From Sphingomonas hankookensis (GTDB lineage: Bacteria; Pseudomonadota; Alphaproteobacteria; Sphingomonadales; Sphingomonadaceae): a stretch of DNA of 64,000 nucleotides. Numbering within the stretch: the first letter of the stretch is position 1; each line of letters begins with the position of its first letter. This document shows, in pieces, positions 7,958 to 17,075 of the stretch. The notes beneath the pieces were generated by a model. That model worked only from the letters and a program-made list of their open reading frames with translations. It was not told the origin of the DNA and made no database searches. The DNA lies in NCBI RefSeq assembly GCF_028551275.1, contig NZ_CP117025.1:1-64000 (forward strand), given 5' to 3'. A program made the translations under genes and the position numbers.

Positions 7958-8686
7958 TCAGCTTCGATGTTTGAAGCGCCAGCTGTCGTTGCCGGTTTCG
8001 ACGATGTCGCAATGGTGGGTAATACGGTCGAGCAGTGCGGTGGTCATCTTGGGGTCGCCAAAGACGGTCGGCCACTCGCCAAAGGCGAGGTTCGTGGTGA
8101 CGATGACGGAGGTCTGCTCGTAGAGCTTGCTGACGAGGTGGAAGAGCATTTGACCGCCCGAGCGTGCAAACGGCAGGTAGCCAAGCTCGTCGAGCACCAC
8201 GAGGTCGAGGCGCGAGAGCTGGGCCGCCAGCGTGCCGGCCTTGCCAAGGCGCGTTTCCTCCTCGAGTCGGTTCACCAGGTCCACTGTGTTGAAGTAGCGT
8301 CCGCGGGCGCCGGCTCGTACCACATTGGCGGTGATGGCGGTGGCGAGATGCGTCTTGCCGGTACCCGTTCCACCGACCAGCACGACGTTGCGTCGGCCCG
8401 GAAGAAACGAGCCGCTGTACAGCGAGCGCACCAGTCCCTCGTTGATGGGAGTGTCGCCGAAGACGAAGGCGTCGAGGTCCTTCACCGCGGGCAACCTGGC
8501 GGCCGACATCCGGTAACGGACCGAGGCTGCATGGCGGTGCGTCGCCTCGGCACGCAGCAGGTCGGTCAGGACCTCCATGGTCGTGCGCTTGCGCTGGAGA
8601 CCGGTAGTGACCGCCTCGTCGAAAGCGCCAGCCATGCCCTTCAGCCCCAACTCGGTCATGGCCGTCATCATCTCATGCCGCTGCAT
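7958..8686 (-). CDS. istB: IstB-like AAA+ ATPase helper of IS21 copy 1
   Basis: 242-residue DnaC/IstB-type ATPase that helps the IstA transposase choose and remodel its target. Walker A is [12 protein letters not shown], Walker B is [12 protein letters not shown], and sensor region [12 protein letters not shown] follows. ATG 8686 overlaps the last codons of istA, the translational coupling typical of IS21; a longer frame upstream has no ribosome-binding site. Identical protein in copy 2. Confidence 0.93.
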   Translation of the reverse strand: MQRHEMMTAMTELGLKGMAGAFDEAVTTGLQRKRTTMEVLTDLLRAEATHRHAASVRYRMSAARLPAVKDLDAFVFGDTPINEGLVRSLYSGSFLPGRRNVVLVGGTGTGKTHLATAITANVVRAGARGRYFNTVDLVNRLEEETRLGKAGTLAAQLSRLDLVVLDELGYLPFARSGGQMLFHLVSKLYEQTSVIVTTNLAFGEWPTVFGDPKMTTALLDRITHHCDIVETGNDSWRFKHRS

Positions 8687-10205
8687 GGAGGCCTCGCAGG
8701 CTGTCATAGCGGTTGCAGTCGGCGCGGGGCGGATGGCGCAGCGCCAGATCTTCTGGCGTGACAATAGTCAGCGGTCGCGGCGGTTCGCGCCGGCGGGCCA
8801 GGATGTTGACGATGACGTCGTCGCTGGCGACGCCGGCCAGCAATGCTTCGCGCACGGCCGCTTCCACCGCCTCGAGTCCGTCGTCGAGCACCGCGGCCAG
8901 CACCCGCACGAACCGCCGGTCGGCATCGTCACCGACGCCAAGCTTGCGCCGCAGTCGTGCCAGCGCAGGCGGCAGCTCCCAGCCCTGGAACGGCGCGCCG
9001 TTCCGCAGGGCGCCCGGCTTGGTCGCCAACACCGGCAGATAATGCCACGGGTCGTAGATGGTCCGGTCCCGGCCGAAAAACCGGGGATGGTCGGCGACGA
9101 CTTCCCCGTCGCAGCGCACGACGATGCGGTCGGCATAGGCGCGGACCTGAACGGCACGTCGCACCACCCTGGCAGAAACGGAGTAGCGGTTGCGGTCGAA
9201 GCTGATGAGGCATGTGCCGCTTACCGCATGCTCGCTCTCATGAAAGCCGTCGAAGGGTGCGACAACAGGCTGGAGCACGCTGCGCTCGGCAGCCCAGGCC
9301 TGAGCAACCGTCAGTTCCTTCTGCTCGGGATGCTGGTGCAACTCTGTCCAGCGCCGACACTCGGCCTCCAGCCAACCGTTCAGCTCCTCGAGGCTGGTAA
9401 ATCGCAGGCGTGGCTGGAAGAAGCGGCCGCGTGCGGTTTGCACCTGGTTCTCGACCTGACCTTTCTCCCAGCCCGACGCCGGCGAGCAGGCGGTCGGCTC
9501 GACCATGTAATGGTTGGCCATGACCAGGAAGCGCCGGTTGAAGACACGCTCCTTGCCCGTGAACACGCTCGTGACCGCCGTCTTCATGTTGTCGTAGATG
9601 CCGCGCGTCGGCACACCTCCGAAGAAGGCAAACGCCCGCGCATGCGCGTCGAACAGCATCTCCTGTGTCTCGCGGGGATAGGCTCGCACATACATTGCCC
9701 GCGACGCGCATAGCCGGACATGCGCGACCTTTACCCGCATCGGCTTGCCCGAAATCTCCACGTCCTCGTGGCTCCAGTCGAACTGGTAAGCCTCGCCCGG
9801 CCGGAACAGCAGCGGGATGAACGCCGGCGCATTCATCACATCGCGACGTCGCGCCCGGCGCCAGCGGGCCGCATAACGCCGCACCGCGTCGTACGAGCCG
9901 TCGAACCCCTCGCGCAGCAGCAGGTCGTGGATGCGCGTGAGGCGCAGCTTCTCGCGCCGCGGCCGTGCCTCATCTTCCTCCAGCAACGCATCCAGTCGCG
10001 CCTGAAATGGCCCCAGCTTCGGCAGCGGCTGTACCTCCCGCCGATACCCCATGTCCGCTTCCGGCGCCCGGATCGCCTTGCGCACCACCTTGCGCGACAG
10101 GTGCAGGTCCCGCGCTATCGCCTTGATGGCCTTCCCCGACGCGTGCTCGCGCCGGATCCTCAACACCGTCTCCAATACCAGCATCCCGATCTCGCCGCCT
10201 GACAC
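8673..10205 (-). CDS. istA: IstA transposase of IS21 copy 1
   Basis: 510-residue DDE transposase. It has an N-terminal helix-turn-helix ([20 protein letters not shown]), an integrase catalytic core ([12 protein letters not shown] with the first Asp, [10 protein letters not shown] with the second, EKGQVENQV with the Glu) and a C-terminal beta-barrel-like region. The start is GTG at 10205, about 95 bp inside the element end. All catalytic positions are present and the frame is intact, so this copy is probably active. Confidence 0.93.
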   Translation of the reverse strand: MSGGEIGMLVLETVLRIRREHASGKAIKAIARDLHLSRKVVRKAIRAPEADMGYRREVQPLPKLGPFQARLDALLEEDEARPRREKLRLTRIHDLLLREGFDGSYDAVRRYAARWRRARRRDVMNAPAFIPLLFRPGEAYQFDWSHEDVEISGKPMRVKVAHVRLCASRAMYVRAYPRETQEMLFDAHARAFAFFGGVPTRGIYDNMKTAVTSVFTGKERVFNRRFLVMANHYMVEPTACSPASGWEKGQVENQVQTARGRFFQPRLRFTSLEELNGWLEAECRRWTELHQHPEQKELTVAQAWAAERSVLQPVVAPFDGFHESEHAVSGTCLISFDRNRYSVSARVVRRAVQVRAYADRIVVRCDGEVVADHPRFFGRDRTIYDPWHYLPVLATKPGALRNGAPFQGWELPPALARLRRKLGVGDDADRRFVRVLAAVLDDGLEAVEAAVREALLAGVASDDVIVNILARRREPPRPLTIVTPEDLALRHPPRADCNRYDSLRGLHAAA

Positions 10206-10300
10206 ACCGCCAAGCGAACAGCCTAGACCAACGGGATGAGGGGTCCCTTTTCGACGCCGATCACCCCGCTACCGGGGTCCCTTTTCCACGCCGATCCACA

Positions 10301-10384
10301 CACGCGCGGTACGCCGTGCGACAGCGGAAAGTAAGGCGCGATCCGCTGCATTTGCTTGTCCGTCAGCCAGAACAGGTCACTCAT
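10301..10384 (-). pseudogene. First 28 codons of element B orfA
   Basis: ATG 10384 starts MSDLFWLTDKQMQRIAPYF, matching the N-terminus of element A orfA in most positions. The frame is cut at 10301 by IS21 copy 1 and resumes at 7783. Confidence 0.82.
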
Positions 10385-10456
10385 CGGCGGTTCCTCCGCC
10401 GCCAATGAATCAACCCACCACACATCACGCAAGCCGTTTAATGGGTCCTGAGCCTA

Positions 10457-10667
10457 GCCCCACACCGTCCCTCACCGGGTAATTATCCACCTTGCTGGAT
10501 CGGCTAAGCAATCGGGTTGTGCAGGAACCAATTTCAATCGGGTCGCCTGATAAGTCTATTCGCTCTGCTGCCACACGATGAGGCGCATCCTCATCCTGCG
10601 AAGCGGCTGGGCCGGTGCTGAATATGAAAGCCGCGATCGCACTGACGCATATTTTTTTGTGATTCAT
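10457..10667 (-). pseudogene. Small exported protein, 3' end removed by IS5-family element B
   Basis: ATG 10667 has AGGGGG upstream. The product begins with a clear Sec signal peptide (MNHKKICVSAIAAFIFSTG, then AAS|Q as a likely cleavage site). About 50 residues of mature protein remain, including one Cys (IGSCTTRL), before the frame enters the IS at 10454 and stops at 10425. No family is recognised. It is one of the few original cargo genes left in this island. Confidence 0.6.
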
Positions 10668-10810
10668 ACAGCCCCCTAAAGGCAAATATGAGCGTAAATG
10701 AAACGGGACGCTAGCGGTCTGAGCTCGCCGAAATGCGAACTCTGGCGTGCCCGGGTTATTCCCGCTGCACCACTGGCACGAAGTGATAAGCGCTAACCTA
10801 TTGCAAAGAT

Positions 10811-10887
<77 letters not shown>

Positions 10888-10939
10888 TTGGCCGTGGAGG
10901 CACGCGCCTAGCAAAGGTCGCGCGGCATTGCCAGCCGTT

Positions 10940-11602
10940 TCAGTCGGTCGCGACCGCCTTTTGCTTCGGTGCAGGCGTTTTGGGCTTGAACGCGCACAGG
11001 TCGGCGACCGGACAGCGCCAGCATTCGGGGCGGCGCGCCTTGCAGATATAGCGGCCGTGCAGGATCAGCCAGTGATGCGCGTGCAGGCGGAACGGCTGCG
11101 GCACGACACGTTCCAGCACCGATTCGACCGCGTTCGGCGTCTTGCCGCGCGCCAGGCCGGTGCGGTTGCCGACGCGGAAGATATGGGTGTCGACCGCAAA
11201 GGTTTCCGCGCCGAACGCGACGTTCATCACGACATTGGCGGTCTTGCGCCCGACGCCGGGCAGTTTTTCCAGCGCGGCACGGTCGTTCGGCACCTGTCCG
11301 CCATGGCCGGCGATCAGCGCTTCGGACAAGGCGATGACGTTCTTCGCCTTGGTATTGAACAGGCCGATGGTGCGGATGTGGTGCTTCAGGCCGTCGAGAC
11401 CGAGCGCGACCATCTTTTCGGGCGTGTCGACGGTGGCGAACAACGCGCGCGTCGCCTTGTTCACGCCGGCATCGGTCGCCTGCGCCGACAGCACGACCGC
11501 GACCAGCAGCGTATAGTCGTTGACCGATTCGAGTTCGGTTTCGGGGTGCGGATTGTCCTCCGCCAGCCGCCGGAAAAACTCGAAGATATCGGCCTTCTTC
11601 AA
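10940..11602 (-). CDS. nth: Endonuclease III (DNA glycosylase/AP lyase)
   Basis: Base-excision repair enzyme for oxidised pyrimidines. The helix-hairpin-helix LPGVGRKTANVV contains the catalytic Lys, VDTHIFRV the catalytic Asp, and the C-terminus has the [4Fe-4S] pattern C-x6-C-x2-C-x5-C (CKARRPECWRCPVADLC). The probable start is TTG at 11602, which shares bases with the TGA stop of dapB (TTGA); that gives 220 aa and a normal LKKADIFEFF N-terminus. An upstream ATG (11656) would add 18 residues encoded inside dapB with no family resemblance. Coupled to dapB; downstream lies tRNA-Arg. Confidence 0.93.
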   Translation of the reverse strand: MKKADIFEFFRRLAEDNPHPETELESVNDYTLLVAVVLSAQATDAGVNKATRALFATVDTPEKMVALGLDGLKHHIRTIGLFNTKAKNVIALSEALIAGHGGQVPNDRAALEKLPGVGRKTANVVMNVAFGAETFAVDTHIFRVGNRTGLARGKTPNAVESVLERVVPQPFRLHAHHWLILHGRYICKARRPECWRCPVADLCAFKPKTPAPKQKAVATD

Positions 11603-12327
11603 ACGCCCAGCACCGCGTCCATCGTGTAGCGGCCGGCCGGTGCGCTCGCCAGCCACAGCGCGGCCCGCACCGCGCCGCGCGCGAACAGGGCGCGGTCGTC
11701 GGCACGGTGGCCGAGCTCGATCCGCTCGCCCTCGCCCGCGAACACGACCTGATGGTCGCCGACGATGGTGCCACCGCGCAGCGAGGCGAAGCCGATGGTG
11801 CCGCCGGCACGCGCACCGACCAGCCCGGCGCGACCGATCACGCCGCTGTCGGACAGGGTGGTGCCCATGCCTTCGGCCGCCGCATCGCCCAGCATGAGCG
11901 CGGTGCCCGACGGCGCATCGACTTTCAGCCGGTGGTGGCTCTCGACGATCTCGATATCCCAGTCGGGACCCAGCCGCCGCGCGGCATCGCGCACCAGCCG
12001 CGACAGGAGCGCGATGCCGAGCGAGGTGTTGCCGGTCTGGAGCACGGCGATCTCGGCGGCGGCCTCGTCGATCATCGCATGGTGGCGGTCGTTCAGGCCG
12101 GTGGTGCCGATGACGATCGGCGTCCCCGCTCCGCGCGCCGCGGCGAGGTTGGCGGCAAGCGCGCTGGGCGAGGAGAAATCGACCAGCACGTCGGCGCGCC
12201 CGGCCAGTTCGACCGGATCACCGCCCTGGTCGACCCCGCCCGCCAGCGTTTCGCCGACGCGCTCGATCTCCTGCGCGATCGCGCGCCCCATCCGGCCCTG
12301 CCATCCGAAGATACCGATGCTGGTCAC
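11599..12327 (-). CDS. dapB: 4-Hydroxy-tetrahydrodipicolinate reductase
   Basis: Catalyses the NAD(P)H-dependent step of the diaminopimelate/lysine pathway. The N-terminal Rossmann motif is IFGWQGRMGRAI (the GxxGxMG family pattern). VLVDFSSPSA and TPIVIGTTG belong to the nucleotide-binding domain; the catalytic region is IVESHHRLKVDAPSGTAL, with the paired His and the Lys. 242 aa is standard. It overlaps nth by 4 bp. Needed for cell wall and lysine synthesis, so likely essential. Confidence 0.96.
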   Translation of the reverse strand: MTSIGIFGWQGRMGRAIAQEIERVGETLAGGVDQGGDPVELAGRADVLVDFSSPSALAANLAAARGAGTPIVIGTTGLNDRHHAMIDEAAAEIAVLQTGNTSLGIALLSRLVRDAARRLGPDWDIEIVESHHRLKVDAPSGTALMLGDAAAEGMGTTLSDSGVIGRAGLVGARAGGTIGFASLRGGTIVGDHQVVFAGEGERIELGHRADDRALFARGAVRAALWLASAPAGRYTMDAVLGV

Positions 12328-12439
12328 TGGTTCAAAGTCCGCCCGTTGCGCGCGGCCGCCCGACGCGACCCCGGCCTGGCCGGTCCATGGCCCCGGCGGC
12401 GGGGATGTGCAAGCGATTGTCGCCTGCTGCCGCGGCGGT

Positions 12440-12799
12440 TCAGCCCGTGACCGACGCTATCGGGGCCTCGGCATATTTGGGATCGTTCGGGTCGAATTCC
12501 GCCTGCGGCTCGAACGTGCGCGAGGTCAGCGCGACATTGCCGAGGCCGAGCAGCTTGAACGTGCCGATCTTGAAGATCTTGGGCGGGCTGCCCGCGCGCT
12601 CGACGGTGACGGCATCGACATGCAGGTCGCCATGCTTGGTCCACAGCATGTGCGGCGCCAGGATCATGTCCATGTTGTTGTAGCGGACCGACAGGCAGAT
12701 CTTCTGCATCAGCGCAAAGCGGATGATGTCGCTGAGCGAGGCGCGCAGCTCTTCCGTTGCGGTATCGGTCGCGGACTCGGGAACGACGTCGTTGTGCAT
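12440..12799 (-). CDS. Conserved hypothetical protein, possibly a lone WYL-like domain
   Basis: 119 residues, soluble, no signal peptide. A central stretch (KICLSVRYNNMDMILAPHML, then DLHVDAVTVERAG) followed by KIFKIGTFKLLGL resembles the small beta-barrel layout of WYL domains, but this is pattern similarity only. No HTH is present. The ATG at 12799 is the only reasonable start. It lies between dapB and a DUF2306-like membrane gene on the same strand, with gaps on both sides, so it is probably transcribed alone. Confidence 0.6.
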   Translation of the reverse strand: MHNDVVPESATDTATEELRASLSDIIRFALMQKICLSVRYNNMDMILAPHMLWTKHGDLHVDAVTVERAGSPPKIFKIGTFKLLGLGNVALTSRTFEPQAEFDPNDPKYAEAPIASVTG

Positions 12800-12848
12800 C
12801 GCAGCAATATGTAACGCTTGCGACCGCCGTCAGCAAGGGGGAGCGGTA

Positions 12849-13373
12849 TCATCCGAACGCCCAAATGGCCATGACCCGCCCCGGAGCGAAGGCGAACAGC
12901 CCGGGGACGACCATCGCGCCGAGGAACATGGCGACCAGCCGGCGGCGATGCTTCGGGATATCGCCCGCACGGGCCGCCGCGATCGCCGCCCATGCCGCGA
13001 TCAGCGTCACCGGCACGAACAGGTGAATCCATGAAAACCCGCCATGGTTGAGCTGGCGGATGAACAGTGCGCTGAGCGCGGTCGACACCATCAGCGCCAT
13101 CCAGACCCGTCCCAGCAAGCGGTGGCGCGCGCCGCCCTTGCGTGTCAGCAGGATGTAGAGGCCGAGCGGAATGGCAGGCAGCACGCTCGCCAGATGGACG
13201 GCGACCGCGACGTCATGTGCCGCCGGTGCGGCCGGCGCGATACCGGTCGCCGCACGGATCAGCGCCAGCAGGCTCAGCAGGCCGAGCATGGTGCCACCCG
13301 CCACCATCGCGCCGCGCAACAGCGGGGACAGGTCGTCGGTACGGGCGGCGGTCTTGGCGGTGGCGGGCATCAT
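12849..13373 (-). CDS. DUF2306-like membrane protein
   Basis: 174 residues with four predicted helices: GAMVAGGTMLGLLSLLAL, LASVLPAIPLGLYILLT, WIHLFVPVTLIAAWAAIAAA and LVAMFLGAMVVPGLFAFAPG. The stretch KGGARHRLLGRVWM between helices 2 and 3 matches the family's conserved RLHRxxGR-type loop. ATG 13373 is preferred over longer frames because CAGGA sits 6 bp upstream. Function unknown. Divergent from the LytTR gene at 13565, leaving about 190 bp of shared upstream DNA. Confidence 0.72.
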   Translation of the reverse strand: MMPATAKTAARTDDLSPLLRGAMVAGGTMLGLLSLLALIRAATGIAPAAPAAHDVAVAVHLASVLPAIPLGLYILLTRKGGARHRLLGRVWMALMVSTALSALFIRQLNHGGFSWIHLFVPVTLIAAWAAIAAARAGDIPKHRRRLVAMFLGAMVVPGLFAFAPGRVMAIWAFG

Positions 13374-13564
13374 GGCGGTTCCTGCTATGGCGGTGTCCCC
13401 CGGCTGTGCCCACCCGCCCCTCGCCGGCAAGCCGATCTGCGTGGAACGCCCCTCCCCGTCGTGGATCGTCCGCCCTGCCCGTTCGCGATGCGTGAAATGG
13501 CAGAGGTGGCAATTGCCGGGGAGCGCGCTATCGCGGCGAGGCAACTTCCACACCGAGCCGCCCC

Positions 13565-14365
13565 ATGCCCGATGCCCGCCGATTGCTGATCGACCTGACG
13601 ATCATGACCGCCATCGGCGTGCTGCTCGCGGTGCTGGGACCGTTCGGCAGCTTCGCCCTGCCGTTCGCGCTGCGGCTGGCCTATTGGCTGGGCAGCGCGC
13701 TGGCAGGCTATGCGCTGTACCTGCCCGCCACGGTCATCGCGACACGGCTGGCACGGCGGCTTTCCCTGCCGGAAGCGGGACTGTGGGTCGCCGCATGCGT
13801 CCTCGCTACGGTGCCGATGACCATGGTCGTCTGGGCAGTCGACGGATTATGGCATCCGCTGCACCTGCCCAGCGCGGAAGGGTGGCTGACAAGCTACGCC
13901 AATGTCCTGATCCTGGGGTCGGCGATCACGTCGATCTTCTGGTTCGGGAGGATGCGGCGCGCGTCTGCGGCACCTTCACCACCTTTACCCGCGCCCATCA
14001 TCGCCTCGCCGGCGACCCCGCCGTTCCTCGACCGCCTGCCGGCGCATCTCGGCCGCGACCTGATCGCGCTGGCGATGGAGGATCATTATGTCCGGGCGCA
14101 TACCCCGGCCGGATCGACGCTGATCCTGATGCGGATGCGCGACGCGGTAGCTGAGTTAGCGGGCATGGACGGCGCGCAGGTGCATCGCAGCTGGTGGGTC
14201 TCGCGCAGCCATGTCACGGGCGCCCAGCGCGACGGACGCAACGTCCGCCTGCTCTTGACCGGCGGGATCGAGGCACCGGTGGCGCGCGGCCAGATCGAGC
14301 CGTTGCAGGCAGCCGGCTGGCCGATGCGCAGCACGACGGTTTCCTCGCGCGCCGCAATCGGCTAG
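13565..14365 (+). CDS. LytTR-domain membrane-bound transcriptional regulator
   Basis: 266 residues. The N-terminal half has four hydrophobic segments (IMTAIGVLLAVLGPFGSFAL, LAYWLGSALAGYALYL, LWVAACVLATVPMTMVVWAV, NVLILGSAITSIFWFG). A proline-rich linker leads to a C-terminal LytTR DNA-binding domain (IALAMEDHYVRAHT, LILMRMRDAVAEL, VHRSWWVSRSHV). LytTR proteins with an N-terminal membrane domain and no receiver domain are common in Sphingomonadales. The signal sensed is unknown. Fourteen bp separate it from crcB, so it may lead the long overlapping operon that follows. Confidence 0.87.
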   Translation: MPDARRLLIDLTIMTAIGVLLAVLGPFGSFALPFALRLAYWLGSALAGYALYLPATVIATRLARRLSLPEAGLWVAACVLATVPMTMVVWAVDGLWHPLHLPSAEGWLTSYANVLILGSAITSIFWFGRMRRASAAPSPPLPAPIIASPATPPFLDRLPAHLGRDLIALAMEDHYVRAHTPAGSTLILMRMRDAVAELAGMDGAQVHRSWWVSRSHVTGAQRDGRNVRLLLTGGIEAPVARGQIEPLQAAGWPMRSTTVSSRAAIG

Positions 14366-14378
14366 GCGACGGCCGATC

Positions 14379-14753
14379 ATGGGAAATCTATTCATCGTCA
14401 TGGCCGGCGGCGCGATCGGTGCCGGGCTGCGACATCTTTTCGGGCGCTGGGCGCTCACGACCTTCGGCCCGGACTATCCCTGGGGGACGCTCGGGGTGAA
14501 TCTGATCGGCGGGTTGGCGATGGGGCTGCTGGTCGGCGTCCTGGCGCGCAGCGGCGGCAACGAACAGGTCCGGCTGGCGCTGGGCGTTGGCGTGCTGGGC
14601 GGGTTCACCACCTTTTCGGCCTTCTCGCTTGACATGGTGACCATGATCGAACGGGGTGAAGCGGCCGGGGCGATCGGCTATGCACTGCTATCGGTGGTGG
14701 GTGCCGCGCTGGCGCTGTTCGCCGGGCTGCAACTGACGCGGGGAGCGGCATGA
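14379..14753 (+). CDS. crcB: Fluoride-specific ion channel CrcB/Fluc
   Basis: 124-residue, four-helix membrane protein that exports fluoride as a dual-topology dimer. It shows the family landmarks GGAIGAGLRHLFGRW, WGTLGVNLIGGLAMG (the conserved Asn) and GVLGGFTTFSAFSLD (the Phe-box). A fluoride riboswitch would be expected in many hosts, but only 13 bp separate it from the preceding gene, leaving no room. The stop overlaps the next start as ATGA. Confidence 0.94.
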   Translation: MGNLFIVMAGGAIGAGLRHLFGRWALTTFGPDYPWGTLGVNLIGGLAMGLLVGVLARSGGNEQVRLALGVGVLGGFTTFSAFSLDMVTMIERGEAAGAIGYALLSVVGAALALFAGLQLTRGAA

Positions 14754-15844
14754 GCGAGAACGACGTCCGGCAATTCACGGTCGGGGCAGATGACGACGGC
14801 ATCCGGCTGGACCGCTGGTTCAAGCGGCATCTGCCCGATACCAGCTTCAACACCGTGTCACGCTGGGCGCGGACCGGGCAGCTGCGCATCGACGGCGGCC
14901 GTGCCCAGCCGGGCGCCCGCCTGTCGGCCGGACAGGTGCTGCGCGTGCCGCCGCCCGAATCGGCGATCGTCGCCCAGCCGCGCCCCAAGGCGGAGCGCCC
15001 GCCGCTGTCGGCCGAACAGACCGAGTTAGCGCAGAGCCTTGTCATCCACCGCGACAAGCAGGCGCTGGTGCTGAACAAGCCGCCGGGCCTGGCGACGCAG
15101 GGCGGGACCAAGACCCACGACCATGTCGACGGGCTGCTCGACGCGCTGCAGTTCGATGGCGAGAGCCGGCCGAAACTGGTCCACCGGCTCGACAAGGACA
15201 CGTCGGGCGCGCTGCTGATCGCCCGCACCGCGCGCGCGGCGGCGTTCTTCGCCAAGTCGTTTTCGGGGCGGACCGCGAAGAAGGTCTATTGGGCGCTGGT
15301 CGTCGGCATCCCCGACATCGCCGACGGGATCATCGACCTGCCGATCGCCAAACAACCGGGCACCGGCGGCGAAAAGATGCATGTCGACGAAACGGAAGGC
15401 CAGCCCGCCCGCTCGCGCTACCGCGTGATCGAACGCGTCGGCAATCGCGCAGCGTGGGTCGAGCTGCGACCCTTTACCGGGCGTACCCACCAGCTGCGCG
15501 TGCACATGTCGGCGATCGGCCATCCGATCGTCGGCGACGGCAAATATGGCGGGCAGGCGGCGTTCCTGACCGGCGGGGTCAGCCGCAAGATGCACTTGCA
15601 CGCCCGCCGCATCCGCATCGACCATCCCGATGGCGGGCAGGTGGACGTGACCGCCGAACTGCCACCGCATTTCGCGGAGAGCATCGACCTGCTGGGCTTC
15701 GACCTGTCGCTCGGCAATGCGATGATCGACGATACGCCGCCGCCGGTGACCAAGGCCGATCTGAAGGCCAAGGCGAAGGCGCACGCCAAGACCTATCGCA
15801 AGGAACGGCGTGGCGAGCGGCGGTCGCGGGGACAGCGCGACTGA
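14750..15844 (+). CDS. RluA-family 23S rRNA pseudouridine synthase (RluC-like)
   Basis: 364 residues. An N-terminal S4 RNA-binding domain (RLDRWFKRHLPDTSFNTVS) is followed by the catalytic domain with the signature KLVHRLDKDTSGALL holding the catalytic Asp. PFTGRTHQLRVHM and HPIVGDGKYGG follow, then a very basic tail (KAKAKAHAKTYRKERRGERR). The S4 domain points to RluC or RluD rather than RluA; the target uridine cannot be decided here. It overlaps crcB by 4 bp and the PaiB-like gene by 1 bp. Confidence 0.92.
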   Translation: MSENDVRQFTVGADDDGIRLDRWFKRHLPDTSFNTVSRWARTGQLRIDGGRAQPGARLSAGQVLRVPPPESAIVAQPRPKAERPPLSAEQTELAQSLVIHRDKQALVLNKPPGLATQGGTKTHDHVDGLLDALQFDGESRPKLVHRLDKDTSGALLIARTARAAAFFAKSFSGRTAKKVYWALVVGIPDIADGIIDLPIAKQPGTGGEKMHVDETEGQPARSRYRVIERVGNRAAWVELRPFTGRTHQLRVHMSAIGHPIVGDGKYGGQAAFLTGGVSRKMHLHARRIRIDHPDGGQVDVTAELPPHFAESIDLLGFDLSLGNAMIDDTPPPVTKADLKAKAKAHAKTYRKERRGERRSRGQRD

Positions 15845-16419
15845 TGCACCCCAATGCCGCCTTTCGCATGGACGAGGATGCCTCTCGGGCGTTCGTCGCG
15901 GAGGAAGGCTTCGGCATGCTGTTCGTCGTGACGCCTGCTGGCCCGCGCGTGGCGCAGGTGCCCGTGGTGCCGACCAGCGACGGTGCGCTGCGCTTCCATG
16001 TCGCGCGCGCCAATGCGGTGACCGCGCATCTCGACGGGGCGACGGTGCTGTTCGTGGTGCAGGGGCCGCACGCCTATATCTCGCCACGCTGGTACGCGGC
16101 GGGGCCGGATGAGGTACCCACCTGGAACTACCTGTCGGTCGAAGTCGAGGGCGTGGTCCGCGCGCTGGACCGTACCGGCCTGCGCGAACAGATCGATGCG
16201 CTGGCCGCGATCTACGAAGATGAACCGCAATGGGCCGTCGACCAGATCGATCCAAAAAAGGCGGAGGCGATGATGGACGCCATCGCCGGGTTCGAGCTGG
16301 TCCCGACGACGTGGCGCGGCACCGTCAAGCTGAACCAGAACAAGCCCGCCGAGGTCCGCGCGCGGGTGTCGGAGCGGCTGGGCAACCATCCGCTGGCGGC
16401 ATGGATGCGGACGGCATGA
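15844..16419 (+). CDS. FMN-binding negative regulator family protein (PaiB-like)
   Basis: 191 residues with the PaiB fold, a split-barrel flavin-binding domain. Recognisable segments are MHPNAAFR, HVARANAVTAHLD, FVVQGPHAYISPRWYA, VPTWNYLSVEVEG and KLNQNKP. In Bacillus PaiB represses sporulation and protease genes; here no regulatory role can be shown and an oxidoreductase or housekeeping function is equally possible. ATG 15844 overlaps the preceding stop (TGATG). Confidence 0.88.
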   Translation: MHPNAAFRMDEDASRAFVAEEGFGMLFVVTPAGPRVAQVPVVPTSDGALRFHVARANAVTAHLDGATVLFVVQGPHAYISPRWYAAGPDEVPTWNYLSVEVEGVVRALDRTGLREQIDALAAIYEDEPQWAVDQIDPKKAEAMMDAIAGFELVPTTWRGTVKLNQNKPAEVRARVSERLGNHPLAAWMRTA

Positions 16420-17075
16420 CCCGCCTCGCCGTGTTCGATTGCGACGGGACGCTGGCCGATGGGCAGGCGAATATCTGCCTCGCTATGGCGCTGGCCTTTG
16501 CCGATGCGGGCTTGGCGGAGCCCGACCCGCGTGAGGTGCGCCGGATCGTCGGGTTGAGCCTGCCGCAGGCGGTGGCGATGCTGGTGCCCGACAGCGATGC
16601 GGAGCTGCACGATGCGGTGGCGGAAGGGTATAAGCGGCATTTCCGCGCGATGCGGCTCGACGGGAGGCTGGCCGAGGAGCCGCTGTTCCCCGGTATCGCC
16701 GACGCACTGACTGCACTGCTCGATAGCGGATGGACGCTGGGCGTGGCGACCGGCAAGTCGGACCGGGGCCTCGCGCTGCTGCTCGACCATCATGGTATGA
16801 CCCGGCATTTCACGACGTTGCAGACCGCCGACCGGCATCCGTCCAAGCCGCATCCTGCGATGCTCTATGCGGCGATGGCCGAGGCCGATGCGCTGCCCGA
16901 GACGACGGTGATGATCGGCGATACCGGGTTCGACATGGCGATGGCGGTCGCGGCGGGCGCACGGGCGGTCGGCGTCACCTGGGGCTATCATGACCGCGAC
17001 ACCTTGATGGCTGCCGGCGCACAGCGAATGTGCGACGATGCCACCCTGCTCCCTCAGCTGCTGGACCTGCCATGA
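16416..17075 (+). CDS. HAD-superfamily hydrolase, phosphoglycolate phosphatase-like
   Basis: 219 residues. HAD motif I is FDCDGTLAD with both Asp residues, motif II lies in LGVATGKSDRG, the motif III Lys is in HPSKPHPAML, and motif IV is MIGDTGFDMAMA. A helical cap lies between motifs I and II. It resembles Gph, the phosphatase that removes 2-phosphoglycolate arising from oxidised DNA ends, but family members act on varied phosphates. It overlaps its neighbours by 4 bp each side, suggesting a coupled operon. Confidence 0.88.
   Translation: MTRLAVFDCDGTLADGQANICLAMALAFADAGLAEPDPREVRRIVGLSLPQAVAMLVPDSDAELHDAVAEGYKRHFRAMRLDGRLAEEPLFPGIADALTALLDSGWTLGVATGKSDRGLALLLDHHGMTRHFTTLQTADRHPSKPHPAMLYAAMAEADALPETTVMIGDTGFDMAMAVAAGARAVGVTWGYHDRDTLMAAGAQRMCDDATLLPQLLDLP

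Larger units (their letters stand above)
7784..10300 (-). mobile_element. IS21-family element, copy 1 (complete, 2517 bp)
   Basis: Begins TGTCAATCGGCGTCCAAAAA and ends, on the other strand, TGTGGATCGGCGTGGAAAAG: imperfect inverted repeats with TG...CA termini. A repeat CACGCGCGG lies on each side (7775-7783 and 10301-10309); at 9 bp it is slightly longer than usual for the family. It carries istA and istB in the standard order. Copy 2 (56419-58935) has exactly the same length and encodes identical proteins; copy 3 begins at 62393 in opposite orientation. Confidence 0.93.
7088..10454 (-). mobile_element. IS5-family element B, interrupted by IS21-family copy 1
   Basis: The ends GGCTCAGGACTCATTGATTG (7088) and GGCTCAGGACCCATTAAACG (complement, 10454) form inverted repeats, flanked by TA at 7086-7087 and 10455-10456. 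Subtracting the 2517-bp IS21 copy and its target duplication leaves about 840 bp. It is a relative of element A with different internal sequence, so it arrived separately and is not a duplication of A. It cuts a secreted-protein gene on its right side. Confidence 0.88.

Noticed and set aside
7784..10300. IS21 copy 1 as the cargo carrier of the tRNA-Arg island
   Set aside because: It lies inside an IS5-family element with its own target duplication, so it is a late insertion unrelated to island transfer.
14366..14378. Fluoride riboswitch before crcB
   Set aside because: Only 13 bp separate crcB from the preceding gene, too short for the aptamer, and no matching fold was seen upstream.
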